64,000 nt of DNA from Sulfitobacter sp. CW3 (GTDB taxonomy: Bacteria > Pseudomonadota > Alphaproteobacteria > Rhodobacterales > Rhodobacteraceae): contig NZ_JAHXRL010000007.1 in assembly GCF_019392245.1 (NCBI RefSeq), positions 124,001 to 188,000 of the forward strand, read 5' to 3'. The notes under the pieces are model-generated. The model saw only the letters and a list, made by a program, of their open reading frames with translations, had not been told where the DNA came from and made no database searches. A program made the translations under genes and the position numbers. Positions 16,304 to 25,054 of this stretch are shown here, piece after piece. Each line of letters opens with the position of its first letter. Position 1 is the stretch's first letter.

Positions 16304-17640
16304 GACGCGCCTCCTGCTGTGTTTGCTTCGTTCCACGCTTCCTTGAGGGAGGGTGCTGTGACCTTGGCGATGCCAAGCCCGATCACCGTAACGGCCCCTG
16401 CAATGATCCATGGAAGAACTTCGTGGCTGTTAAATGTCGTCCAAAAGAGCGTCATTTCGACGTCACCGGTGGCTGCGTGCCTGAAATGGAATGTCATTTC
16501 AACCAAAGCCGCCAAGCCCAAAAGCCCAATCGCGCCCGGTAGCAACGTCTTGATATAAGGCATCACGAGACCACTGGCCTTGCCCAGCTTGAACGCGGGT
16601 ACGTGCATCATGATCAGTCCGGCCAAACCGCCCGGAAAGAACATCACCGTCGCCACGAAAAGCGTACCTGCATAAAACGCCCACAGCTCTGTCGAGAGGC
16701 TGAGAACCGTCTGCAGCAAGGTAAAGGCAATCGCACCGATAATCGGCCCGAAGAAGAAGCCAACGCCCCCCAAGAAGGTCACCAACAAGATCACACCCGA
16801 GGATGCGGTGTTCAGGTTCTCTTCGGTCAGGATTTCATAGTTGATCGCGAACAGACCCCCTGCAATGCCGCAGAAAAAGCCGGACGCGATGAAGCTATAG
16901 TAGCGGACCCATCGAGCAGAATATCCCAAGAACTGTGCCCGTTCCGGGTTGTCGCGGACGGCGTTTGCCATACGGCCAACGGGTGTGCGGCTCCACAGGT
17001 ACATAAGTGCTGCAGAAATCACGAGCCATGCGATGGTGAGGTAGTACACTTCGATCTGCTGAAGGAATTCGACACCAAAGAACGGTTGCGCGTAAGTACG
17101 GTCGCCGCTGATCCCTTCTTCGCCGCCAAAGAAGGCCACGATGATAACCGAACAGGCCGCGATCAGTTCACCCACACCCAGCGAGATCATGGCGAACACT
17201 GTGCCCGCCGACCGCGTTGAAAACGAGCCTACAATCATCGCAAGGCCCATGCCGAACAAACCACCAAAGACAGGCAGGATAACCAGTGGAATTGTCTCAA
17301 AGAAATCCGACATGTTCATGATGTGCATACAGGCAAACCCGCCCACACCCGCATAAACCGCGTGACCAAAGGACAACATGCCCCCCTGCCCCAGCAGCAT
17401 ATTATAGGCCAGCGCGAACACGATGGTGATCGACATCTGGTTCATAATTGTCAGCGTAGAGTTATTTGTGAAAAACATCGGCAAGAAGATCAGAACAACA
17501 GTCGCGATCACCCAAGGGGCCAGCGTCAGTGTCATGGAACCTGCCCGCATTCTTTCGGACGGGTTGGATGGATCAGTGGTAATCTGATCTTTCTCGCGCG
17601 CGCCTTCCGGAACGTCGTGTTTAGGATCTGAAACTGTCAT
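16300..17640 (-). CDS. livM: Liv-type ABC transporter permease (LivM family) with C-terminal extension
   Basis: Inner-membrane permease with about ten predicted hydrophobic segments. The conserved loop WSRTPVGRMANAVRDNPERA is followed by ARWVRYYSFIASGF. The protein is 446 residues, roughly 100 longer than a usual LivM. After KLGKASGL there are two further membrane segments (near residues 350-370 and 410-430) and a short polar tail. The first 30 residues are polar. The start overlaps the livH stop (ATGA). Confidence 0.92.
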   Translation of the reverse strand: MTVSDPKHDVPEGAREKDQITTDPSNPSERMRAGSMTLTLAPWVIATVVLIFLPMFFTNNSTLTIMNQMSITIVFALAYNMLLGQGGMLSFGHAVYAGVGGFACMHIMNMSDFFETIPLVILPVFGGLFGMGLAMIVGSFSTRSAGTVFAMISLGVGELIAACSVIIVAFFGGEEGISGDRTYAQPFFGVEFLQQIEVYYLTIAWLVISAALMYLWSRTPVGRMANAVRDNPERAQFLGYSARWVRYYSFIASGFFCGIAGGLFAINYEILTEENLNTASSGVILLVTFLGGVGFFFGPIIGAIAFTLLQTVLSLSTELWAFYAGTLFVATVMFFPGGLAGLIMMHVPAFKLGKASGLVMPYIKTLLPGAIGLLGLAALVEMTFHFRHAATGDVEMTLFWTTFNSHEVLPWIIAGAVTVIGLGIAKVTAPSLKEAWNEANTAGGAS

Positions 17641-18593
17641 GACTGGCGCTTTCCGAAAAGACCTGCTGGGCGGAAGATAAGGATCAGCACCATCAGGATA
17701 TAAGGTAGGATGTCAGCGATCTGCGGGCTTGTGAGGCTCCAGAAATCGCGAAAGACGCTGTCGCTCAGGTTTTCGGGCGTCGAAATCCCGATAGAGTTCA
17801 GCACGTCTTCCATTTCGATATTATACGATTTGGCAAAGGTCGTGATCCAACCGATCAGAAGGGACGCCACCAAAGCCCCCCAAAGGGACCCAAGCCCGCC
17901 GATGACGATGGTCACAAACACGATAGACCCAAGCACAAAGGCCATCCCCGGGAAGGTACCCAGAACAGGGCCGGCAATGACACCCGCCAGACCGGCCAGC
18001 GCCGTCCCGACACCAAACACACCCATAAAGATAAGCGGTACGTTATGGCCCAACGCCTCGACCGTGCGGGGATAGCTAAGAGCGGCCTGAATGATCATAC
18101 CGACGCGGGTCTTGGTCAGAATATAAAGCAGCCCGATAAAGATCGCGATCGAGGTGAAGATCATAAAGATTTTATACGCCGGGATGGAGTTCCCTGAGAT
18201 CGCGAAGGCGGTAAAGTTCAGCACTTCGGGAACCGAATAGGCCATCTGGTTTTTGCCCCAGACGAATTGAACCATTTCTTCAATCAGCAGGGCCAGCCCG
18301 AAGGTAAAGATCAGTTCGGGTACGTGGCCATATTGGTGGACGCGGCGCAGGCCATAGCGTTCAACACCGGCACCCAGAACACCCACCACAATCGGAGCGA
18401 TCAAAAGCCCCATCCAGAAGCCAAGCGCGAGGCTGATCTGATAGGCGAAATACGCGCCAAGCATGTAAAAGCTGGCATGGGCAAAGTTAAGAACACCCAT
18501 CATCGAGAAAATTAGGGTCAGACCGGCGGAAAGCATAAACAAAAGCAATCCTGTAACCAGCCCGTCGATCAGATTGACGAGAATGAGGTCCAT
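17637..18593 (-). CDS. livH: Liv-type ABC transporter permease (LivH family)
   Basis: A 318-residue inner-membrane permease with about eight hydrophobic segments. Recognisable parts are the N-terminal GLVTGLLLFMLSAGLTLIFS and the cytoplasmic loop TRVGMIIQAALSYPRTVEAL. The late GSIVFVTIVIGGLGSLWGA is typical of LivH. GGAGGGG precedes ATG 18593. It forms the channel with LivM. A hairpin separates it from the binding-protein gene upstream. Confidence 0.93.
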   Translation of the reverse strand: MDLILVNLIDGLVTGLLLFMLSAGLTLIFSMMGVLNFAHASFYMLGAYFAYQISLALGFWMGLLIAPIVVGVLGAGVERYGLRRVHQYGHVPELIFTFGLALLIEEMVQFVWGKNQMAYSVPEVLNFTAFAISGNSIPAYKIFMIFTSIAIFIGLLYILTKTRVGMIIQAALSYPRTVEALGHNVPLIFMGVFGVGTALAGLAGVIAGPVLGTFPGMAFVLGSIVFVTIVIGGLGSLWGALVASLLIGWITTFAKSYNIEMEDVLNSIGISTPENLSDSVFRDFWSLTSPQIADILPYILMVLILIFRPAGLFGKRQS

Positions 18594-18635
18594 TAGGCCC
18601 CTCCAGTAGAGTGGTGGTAAATGTAAGAGAAAATC

Positions 18636-18662
18636 GGCCCGTCAGGATATACCAAACGGGCC
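18636..18662 (-). terminator. Intercistronic hairpin between binding-protein gene and livH
   Basis: A 7-base-pair stem (GGCCCGT with ACGGGCC) and 13-base loop lie 14 bases after the binding-protein stop, followed on the minus strand by GATTTTC. Such hairpins after binding-protein genes often end part of the transcripts or protect the upstream message, giving more binding protein than permease. Confidence 0.5.
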
Positions 18663-18675
18663 GGGAAAACGCGGG

Positions 18676-19920
18676 TTAAGGGCGCTTCATCTCGCATGTT
18701 GTTGCGCTGTCCATCGACGCCATTTCAACCGTGGATTCCGTCACAACGCCGAAGCCGGAGTTGTCATAGTCGAAATCAAGGTTCTCATCGGTGTGAACCG
18801 CAACGTGCATGTCTTGGATCGCTTGGTGATCCTGTGGGCGCATAAAGATCTTGCCGCCCCACATGCTGTCATACTCCATACCTTCCAGCTGGCCCGCAAC
18901 AGCTACAACATCAGTTGCAGTACCTGCGGCAGTGATCGCTTTGGAAAGCATGCCGATAACGTTGAAGATGCGGCTTTGGTCAATGTTGCCTTCGGGGTAT
19001 TTCGCCTCGAACGCTTCATATGTTGCGCGTGCTTCGTCGGATGCGATTGGGTTGATACCACCTTGGGAAATCAAACGAATGCGACCCTTGCCGCTTTCAC
19101 CAAACGCACCAGTGATGCCGGAACCAGCTGCATAGTAAGTATAGATCGGACCGTTAAAGCCGTTTTCAATGACAGACTTACCCAGACCCAGCATGTCTGC
19201 GCCCCAGTTACCTGTGATGACCGCGTCGGCACCCGAAGATACGATTTTGCGTGCGTAAGGGGTAAAGTCTTTAACCTTGCCGATCGGGTGCAGTTCGTCG
19301 CCAACGATCTCGATGTCCGGGCGTTTTTCACCCAAGAACTGGTTCGCGGCAGCCGAAACAGCTTTACCAAAGGAATAGTCCTGACCAATCAGGTAGACCT
19401 TCTTGATGCCTTCATCAGCAGCAATAACATCGGTCAACGCGTCCATTTTGATGTCGGCGTTGGCGTCAAAGCGGAAGTGCCAGAAGTTACACTTTTCGTT
19501 TGTCAGAGCCGGATCAACAGCAGCGTAGTTCAAGAACAGAACGCGGCTGTCTGGGTTGCGGCGGTTATGCTTGTCGACGGCTTCGGTCAGCGCGTTCGCA
19601 ACACCCGAGGAGTTACCCTGTACGATGTAGTGGATGCCTTGGTCGATTGCGACCTGCAACTGGATCAGCGATTCTTTCGGGCTGATCTTGTTGTCAAAGG
19701 CGACGATTTCCACTTGTTGGCCATCCAATAGGCCGCCATTCGCATTGACCATGTAGTCAGCGGCGAATTCGAACTGGTGCAGACCGTTTGTGCCGGTGCT
19801 TGCGAACGGGCCAGACAATGGGTCAATGAATGCAATTTTGATGTTTTCGGCAAAGGCAGCGCTTGCGCCCAAGACCAAAGAAAGCGCAGATACAGCGCCC
19901 AGTTTAGTGATGTTTTTCAT
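18676..19920 (-). CDS. Liv-type ABC transporter substrate-binding protein
   Basis: Periplasmic ligand-binding protein (Peripla_BP_6 fold), 414 residues, first gene of the five-gene importer operon. The signal peptide is plain: a lysine-rich start, a hydrophobic core and cleavage near residue 24 (AFA before ENIKIAF). The mature start IKIAFIDPLSGPFASTG is the conserved ligand-binding strand, and YLIGQDYSFGK and GNWGADMLG are typical internal motifs. Family members bind branched-chain amino acids, amides or aromatic and aliphatic acids; catabolic neighbours favour an organic acid. GGGAGGAT precedes the ATG. Confidence 0.92.
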   Translation of the reverse strand: MKNITKLGAVSALSLVLGASAAFAENIKIAFIDPLSGPFASTGTNGLHQFEFAADYMVNANGGLLDGQQVEIVAFDNKISPKESLIQLQVAIDQGIHYIVQGNSSGVANALTEAVDKHNRRNPDSRVLFLNYAAVDPALTNEKCNFWHFRFDANADIKMDALTDVIAADEGIKKVYLIGQDYSFGKAVSAAANQFLGEKRPDIEIVGDELHPIGKVKDFTPYARKIVSSGADAVITGNWGADMLGLGKSVIENGFNGPIYTYYAAGSGITGAFGESGKGRIRLISQGGINPIASDEARATYEAFEAKYPEGNIDQSRIFNVIGMLSKAITAAGTATDVVAVAGQLEGMEYDSMWGGKIFMRPQDHQAIQDMHVAVHTDENLDFDYDNSGFGVVTESTVEMASMDSATTCEMKRP

Positions 19921-20398
19921 TTTAATCCTCCCAAGGACGGCCCGGCGCTTTGATGCTTTTTATAGAATGCCAAGCCTTGGCCGGAGCCTTGCATAATGGC
20001 TTCCTTTGTCAAGCGACTCTATTCAAAAGTTGCGGCCAGAAGGGGCAGTTTATGTCATATGTTGCGCAATAAAATCCTTGCTCAATTTATGATCAAATTC
20101 ACCGTTGTCGCCCAGTTTTTACGCGGCAAAGTCGTTAAGCTTTTGTTATTTATATCGTTTCCGCTGTCCCCGAAATTTGAGGCTCTGCAAACAAATTGGA
20201 CAGCATCCTGACAAATGTCCGCCTGACGGATGAGCGAACTTTTTTTGCACTAAGGTCACTTTTTTTCATTGGTACGAATTGGGCGCGGTCAAAACCGCTA
20301 TGGTATTCGCAACATGACACAATTTTCGCCGAAAGCGCGAAACCGCGCCAGGTTTTTCCCTTGATTCTAGTATAGGATACCAACGCGATCAGGTCCGG
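19921..20398. other. 478-base regulatory gap upstream of the Liv operon
   Basis: No convincing gene is present; short frames here lack ribosome sites and family features. It should hold the Liv operon promoter, read on the minus strand. GCCAAG-C-CTTGGC at 19969-19981 is a perfect 13-base palindrome 48 bases before the binding-protein ATG and may be an operator. GCGCG-AAAC-CGCGC at 20335-20348 may act as a weak terminator for the iclR gene. Two T7 tracts exactly 20 bases apart lie between them. Confidence 0.6.
20240..20266. repeat. Helically phased A/T tracts
   Basis: Two runs of seven T (20240-20246 and 20260-20266), each preceded by AC, begin exactly 20 bases apart, close to two helical turns. 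Such phased tracts bend DNA. They lie about 320 bases upstream of the Liv binding-protein gene. Confidence 0.5.
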
Positions 20399-21196
20399 TT
20401 AAATCCGGATGCTGATAGCCTCTGCCGCCTTGATCAGACGTTTTGCATAGACTGTCTCAAGCTGCTTCTTTTTGACGTGAAAAGCAGGTCCGCCGATGTT
20501 CAGGCCATAGACAAAAGATCCGTTAGGCGAAAACACGGGCACAGCGATCCCGTTCACATCCGGGCGCCAGTCCCCATAGCTTGAGCAGAACCCTTTTTCC
20601 GCGAATTCCGTCACCGCCGCTGCATAGCTTTCGCGCCCACGCGTTTCCAGTGCAGCATCGGTTTGGGCAGCGATCGCAAAGGCCCGTTCTCGCATGGTAT
20701 CGTCCATACCCACCATAATGGCGCGGCCAATCGCGGAATCGAACAATGGCAAACGTGACCCGACGCGCATCTGTAATGCGACGTCTTCGCGGGATCGTTT
20801 GGTGCAAATATAAACGACGTCCAGCCGATACGGTTCACCAATAGCGACCGTGATATAAGAGTTTGTCCCGTCCCGCAGCGCCTTCATCTCGTCGGCGGCG
20901 CGGTCGCCAATTTCCATGCTCGACAACACGCCAAAGCCCAGTTGCAGCACCCCCGCACCCAAACGGTAGGTGCCCGTGCGCGGATCGGCGACCAGATAGT
21001 CAAGTTCGCACAATGTGTGGGTCAATCTGGACACCGTCGCCTTGGGCAATCCGGTGCGTTCGGAAAAGTCGGTATTTGTCAGCGCGGATTCATTTTGGCG
21101 AAAGCATCGCAATACATCGAGCCCGCGCGCCAAAGCCGTGACAAAGTTTCTATCCTTTGTCTCTGACGGGTCGGTTGCGAACTCGTGGTTTGCCAT
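20399..21196 (-). CDS. IclR family transcriptional regulator
   Basis: A 265-residue regulator. The N-terminal winged helix spans about residues 20-85, with the helix-turn-helix TDFSERTGLPKATVSRLTH. The C-terminal IclR ligand domain includes LPLFDSAIGRA and the conserved GDWRPDVNGIAVPVF. IclR proteins bind small acids and either repress or activate catabolic operons. It is the last gene of the long minus-strand operon and lies directly upstream of the Liv operon promoter region, so it may control both. Confidence 0.9.
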   Translation of the reverse strand: MANHEFATDPSETKDRNFVTALARGLDVLRCFRQNESALTNTDFSERTGLPKATVSRLTHTLCELDYLVADPRTGTYRLGAGVLQLGFGVLSSMEIGDRAADEMKALRDGTNSYITVAIGEPYRLDVVYICTKRSREDVALQMRVGSRLPLFDSAIGRAIMVGMDDTMRERAFAIAAQTDAALETRGRESYAAAVTEFAEKGFCSSYGDWRPDVNGIAVPVFSPNGSFVYGLNIGGPAFHVKKKQLETVYAKRLIKAAEAISIRI

Positions 21197-21197
21197 T

Positions 21198-22229
21198 TTA
21201 CTTTCTTTCCAACGCTTTCAATCCATTAGCGGCAAAGACGGGCACGTAGGCACCTACCTTCATCGCGCGTTCAGGGTTTGACGCGTTGCCATCCAGCGCC
21301 CGTTTTAGCACGCCCTGAATGATGCCCGCCATGCGGAAAAAGCAAAACGCCAGATAGAAACCAAAGTTATCGATCCCGTCCAATCCCCGACGTTCACAAT
21401 ATTTGGCGATGAATTCCTCGTCCGTCGGCACGCCCAGTGCGCGGCGATCTGCGCCGCCAAAACCGCGCCCTTCGGTGCCTGCTGGCATTTGCCACTGCAT
21501 GATAACGGCGGCAAGGTCGGCATAGGGATGGCCGATCGTGGACAGCTCCCAATCCAACACCGCCAGGCATTTGGTGCCGTCTTTCTCGAACATCATGTTG
21601 TCGATGCGGTAATCACCATGCACCAGCGTGCGCTGGCCGTCATCGGCTGGAATGCTGGCTGTCAGACGGTCGATCAGCTCGTTCATTGCGGGCTGGTCTT
21701 CGGTCTCGGACGCGCGGTATTGCTTGGTCCAGCGGGCGATCTGGCGCTCGTAATAGTTTCCAGGGGGGCCATAATCCGCCAGCCCGACAGCATTGATGTC
21801 GACATCATGCAGCGCCGCCAGAACACGGTTCATTTCATCCATGATCCCGGCGCGCACTTCGTTGGTTTCTTCCGGCATGCGGGGGTCCATGAAATTGCGC
21901 CCGTTGATGTGGTCCATGATATAGAATGCCGACCCGATCACATCGTCGTCTTCGCACAGCAAATGCATCTTTGACACGGGCACATCCGTATCCTGCAACG
22001 CTTTTTGGACGCGGAACTCGCGGTCAACTGCGTGGGCAGATTTCAGCAAAACCCCCGGTGGCTTGCGGCGCAGCACGAAATTGCGGCTAGGTGTCTTCAA
22101 AAGGAACGTCGGGTTGGACTGGCCAGCCTGAAACTTCGACACCTCAAGCGGGCCTTCAAAGCCTTCAAGGTGTTCTTCCAGATAGGCAATGACCTTTGGA
22201 ATATCGAGCGTTTGTGTATCGGTACTCAT
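21198..22229 (-). CDS. Phosphotransferase family protein, ACAD10/11 kinase-domain-like (APH fold)
   Basis: A 343-residue aminoglycoside-phosphotransferase-fold kinase. Marks of the ACAD10/11 N-terminal kinase branch are FQAGQSNPTFLL near residue 28 and LRRKPPGVLLKSAHAVDREF near 53. The catalytic loop is LVHGDYRIDNMMF near 203 and the metal aspartate is in VLDWELSTIGHPYADLA near 227. In humans this domain is fused to an acyl-CoA dehydrogenase; in the bacterial levulinate pathway LvaA is separate and phosphorylates 4-hydroxyacyl-CoA. A matching dehydrogenase is at 6393-7706. It starts 11 bases after the histidine phosphatase gene. Confidence 0.87.
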   Translation of the reverse strand: MSTDTQTLDIPKVIAYLEEHLEGFEGPLEVSKFQAGQSNPTFLLKTPSRNFVLRRKPPGVLLKSAHAVDREFRVQKALQDTDVPVSKMHLLCEDDDVIGSAFYIMDHINGRNFMDPRMPEETNEVRAGIMDEMNRVLAALHDVDINAVGLADYGPPGNYYERQIARWTKQYRASETEDQPAMNELIDRLTASIPADDGQRTLVHGDYRIDNMMFEKDGTKCLAVLDWELSTIGHPYADLAAVIMQWQMPAGTEGRGFGGADRRALGVPTDEEFIAKYCERRGLDGIDNFGFYLAFCFFRMAGIIQGVLKRALDGNASNPERAMKVGAYVPVFAANGLKALERK

Positions 22230-22240
22230 GAGTTCATCCC

Positions 22241-22888
22241 TTAACTATAGGTCAGCATGCCAGCGGCGTCGCCGGACATCATATGTGGTGTCGCGTTGAA
22301 TTCGTGCAGGAAAAACGCCGAGTTTGTGAAAACGAATTTGGTGATCGACGTATTCTTGATCTGCAGGTTCAGGGTCATCATCATCTTATCCGGCGCGGCC
22401 AGTGAGGCCGCCGTCAATTGCCCGATCACCCCGCCCGAACTGACAGCCAATACGCGGTCGGCCCCGGTCGCACAGGCGGCAAGCCGCGCCGCTTCGACGC
22501 GGCCGGTGAACGTGCCCCAACTTTCGGTGGGGTTTTCGATCTCGTCTGCCTGCCATTGAAATACTGTCTCGCGCAGGGTGCGGAAATGAACCTTGCGGTC
22601 ACCTTTGACCAGATCCGGTACTTCGCCTTTGTAGCGGGCGTTCAACAGGTCCTGAAAGTCGTATTCGTTGAACCCTGCGTGTTCTTCGCCCGCCTCGAAA
22701 CCCATCGAGGCAAGCGTTTCTTTTTGGCGGGTCAGGGTGCCGGTGATCGTGCGATCCGGCACCCATCCCATATCACGAAGGGCCTGACCAACCGCCGCAG
22801 ATTGCCGGTGTCCAAGGTCCGACAACTTGTCATAGTTGTCAGCCCCGAAAGACGCCTGTCCGTGGCGGATGACCAAAAGCTCTCCCAT
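22241..22888 (-). CDS. Histidine phosphatase family protein
   Basis: A 215-residue phosphoglycerate-mutase-like protein. The phosphohistidine motif is LVIRHGQASFG at residues 5-15, followed by the usual LSDLGHRQSAAVGQAL. A catalytic acid is expected near NEYDFQDLL, and the second histidine of the family is less clear (VSSGGVIGQL occurs where SHGG is usual). Substitution of that histidine by serine could lower phosphatase activity. Sandwiched between thiolase and the ACAD11-type kinase gene, it may recycle a phosphorylated intermediate. Confidence 0.83.
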   Translation of the reverse strand: MGELLVIRHGQASFGADNYDKLSDLGHRQSAAVGQALRDMGWVPDRTITGTLTRQKETLASMGFEAGEEHAGFNEYDFQDLLNARYKGEVPDLVKGDRKVHFRTLRETVFQWQADEIENPTESWGTFTGRVEAARLAACATGADRVLAVSSGGVIGQLTAASLAAPDKMMMTLNLQIKNTSITKFVFTNSAFFLHEFNATPHMMSGDAAGMLTYS

Positions 22889-22894
22889 AGCTGT

Positions 22895-24091
22895 TTACAG
22901 AACCTCGAACAGGCCAGCAGCACCCATGCCGCCGCCAACACACATGGTGCAGACAACGTATTTGGCACCGCGGCGCTTGCCTTCGATCAGCGCGTGGCCA
23001 ACCATGCGTGCGCCCGACATGCCGTAGGGGTGACCGATCGAAATCGCGCCGCCGTTTACGTTCAGCAATTCGTCAGGGATGCCCAGCTTGTCGCGGCAAT
23101 ACAGAACTTGCGACGCAAAAGCTTCGTTCAGTTCCCACAGGCCGATGTCGCTCATCTTCAGGCCATGCGCTTCGAGCAGCTTTGGCACAGCGAAAACCGG
23201 ACCGATGCCCATTTCGTCTGGCTCACAACCAGCGGCCATTACACCAACGTAACGACCCAGCGGGTTCAGACCCTGCTGTTCAGCCAGTTTGGCCTCCATG
23301 ATCACCGAGGCAGACGAGCCGTCAGACAGCTGCGATGCGTTACCGGCGGTGATGAATTTGCCCTCTTTGACAACCAGACCGTCTTTGAACACGGGCTGCA
23401 AACCACCAAGGCTTTCTTTGGACGTGCCGGGGCGGTTGCCTTCATCCTTGGCCAACGTGACCTCGTGGGACGAGATTTCTTTTGTCTCGCGGTCTTGGGT
23501 CATCATCGTTGTGGTCATCGCGACGATTTCATCGTCGAACTTGCCAGCCTGTTGCGCCTGATGGGTCAGCTCTTGGCTGCGCGCGGCGTATTCGTCTTGG
23601 GCTTCACGGCTGATGCCGTAACGCGATGCAACGTTTTCAGCTGTCTCAAGCATGGTAACGTACAGGTCAGGCATGTTTTCCTTAAGGAAAGGGTCTGCCT
23701 TGACGCGCATTTCGGGCGTTTGCACCATGGAAATGCTTTCGACACCACCACCGATTACGATGTCCATACCGTCCATCACGACCTGCTTGGCGGCTGTGGC
23801 GATTGCCATCATGCCAGACGCACATTGACGGTCCAGGGACATACCACCGACCGTGACGGGCAGGCCTGCGCGCATGGCAGCCTGACGAGCGATGTTGCCC
23901 GCAGAATGACCCTGCTGCAATGCCGCGCCAAACACGCAATCGCTGATTTGGTCAGGGTCAACGCCTGCGCGCTCAACGGCGTGCTGGATGGCATGACCGC
24001 CAAGAGCCTGAGGTGTGGTGGCATTAAATGCACCGCGATAGGCTTTGCCAATCGGGGTACGGGCTGTGGATACGATTACTGCGTCACGCAT
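22895..24091 (-). CDS. Acetyl-CoA C-acyltransferase (thiolase)
   Basis: Cleaves 3-ketoacyl-CoA with CoA to release acetyl-CoA, the last beta-oxidation step. It is 398 residues, full length. The acyl-enzyme cysteine is in [13 protein letters not shown] near residue 89, the active-site loop is [16 protein letters not shown] near 347, and the second cysteine is in [15 protein letters not shown] near 379. It lies inside the long acyl-CoA operon, 6 bases before the phosphatase gene. A second thiolase is encoded at 43113. Confidence 0.93.
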   Translation of the reverse strand: MRDAVIVSTARTPIGKAYRGAFNATTPQALGGHAIQHAVERAGVDPDQISDCVFGAALQQGHSAGNIARQAAMRAGLPVTVGGMSLDRQCASGMMAIATAAKQVVMDGMDIVIGGGVESISMVQTPEMRVKADPFLKENMPDLYVTMLETAENVASRYGISREAQDEYAARSQELTHQAQQAGKFDDEIVAMTTTMMTQDRETKEISSHEVTLAKDEGNRPGTSKESLGGLQPVFKDGLVVKEGKFITAGNASQLSDGSSASVIMEAKLAEQQGLNPLGRYVGVMAAGCEPDEMGIGPVFAVPKLLEAHGLKMSDIGLWELNEAFASQVLYCRDKLGIPDELLNVNGGAISIGHPYGMSGARMVGHALIEGKRRGAKYVVCTMCVGGGMGAAGLFEVL

Positions 24092-24117
24092 GGTGATCTC
24101 CCTTTAAATTTAGTCTC

Positions 24118-25044
24118 TTAGCTCCAATCCAGATCAAGACCTTGGGCCTTGGCTGCATTGAGTGCGTATTTCTTGGTTTGGCTAAAGGCATCGGTCAGCT
24201 CTTGCTGGCCTGCCGCGTCGGTAATTTGGTCAAAGGCCGCTGCAACACCTTCGGGGGTGTTGTCATCTCCGGTCAGCGTCACGCCTTCGGTCTCGTAGAC
24301 GCGCGTTTGGGCAAAGCTGCCCGCCCCCGCGCCAAGGATGACCCGGCTGGGGCCGTCTTCGCTGACCAGATACAGCAGGCCCGGAGTGATGGTTTCAGGT
24401 GCCAGCAAAGCCTGTGCCTGTTCGGGCAGCAGGTCGGCGGTCATGCGGGTTGCCGCAGTGGGTGCCAGCGTGTTGACGCGGATATTGTCGCGCGCGCCTT
24501 CCAGATGCAGCACGTTCATCAGCCCCATCATCGCCGCCTTGGCCGCACCATAGTTGGACTGGCCAAAGTTGCCATAAAGGCCCGACGCCGACGATGTCAG
24601 CACGATGCGTCCGTATTTCTGTTGGCGCATGATCGGCCAGCATGCGTGGGTCACATTGGCAGAGCCAATCAGATGCACGTCAATGACCTTGCGGAAATCA
24701 GACATCTCCATCTTGGAGAACGTCTTGTCGCGCAAGATACCAGCGTTGTTGACCACGATATCAATGCGGCCCCATGCTTCCATGACCTTGGCGACCATAT
24801 CGGCCACGCCAACCTCGTCCGACACATCGCAACCATGTGCCATCGCCTCGCCACCCGCATCGCGGATTTCTTGTGCCACGGCTTCGGCGGCGGTGGATGA
24901 TGCCCCCTGCCCGTCTGTTGTCACGCCAAGGTCGTTAACCATGACGCGCGCGCCACGTGCAGCCAGCCCCAAGGCGTGACTGCGGCCAAGACCGGTACCA
25001 GCGCCTGTGACAATCGCCACGCGGTTATCAAATCGGATGTCCAT
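24118..25044 (-). CDS. (3R)-hydroxyacyl-CoA dehydrogenase-like SDR (MFE-2 dehydrogenase domain type)
   Basis: A 308-residue SDR. TGAGTGLGRSHALGLAARGA near residue 13 and the insertion VNDLGVTTDGQGASS mark the branch of peroxisomal multifunctional enzyme 2 (HSD17B4), which oxidises (3R)-hydroxyacyl-CoA. The catalytic serine is in LTSSASGLYG and tyrosine in SNYGAAKAA. ATG 25044 is chosen because AAGGGG sits 6 bases upstream; ATG 25047 is too close. A separate MaoC hydratase at 30336 could supply the (R)-hydroxy substrate, so the two would match the domains fused in MFE-2. Confidence 0.87.
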   Translation of the reverse strand: MDIRFDNRVAIVTGAGTGLGRSHALGLAARGARVMVNDLGVTTDGQGASSTAAEAVAQEIRDAGGEAMAHGCDVSDEVGVADMVAKVMEAWGRIDIVVNNAGILRDKTFSKMEMSDFRKVIDVHLIGSANVTHACWPIMRQQKYGRIVLTSSASGLYGNFGQSNYGAAKAAMMGLMNVLHLEGARDNIRVNTLAPTAATRMTADLLPEQAQALLAPETITPGLLYLVSEDGPSRVILGAGAGSFAQTRVYETEGVTLTGDDNTPEGVAAAFDQITDAAGQQELTDAFSQTKKYALNAAKAQGLDLDWS

Positions 25045-25054
25045 CATAGGCCCC

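Noticed and set aside
19996..20211. A 71-codon plus-strand frame in the Liv upstream region
   Set aside because: No ribosome site, low-complexity basic protein, overlaps the expected promoter region.
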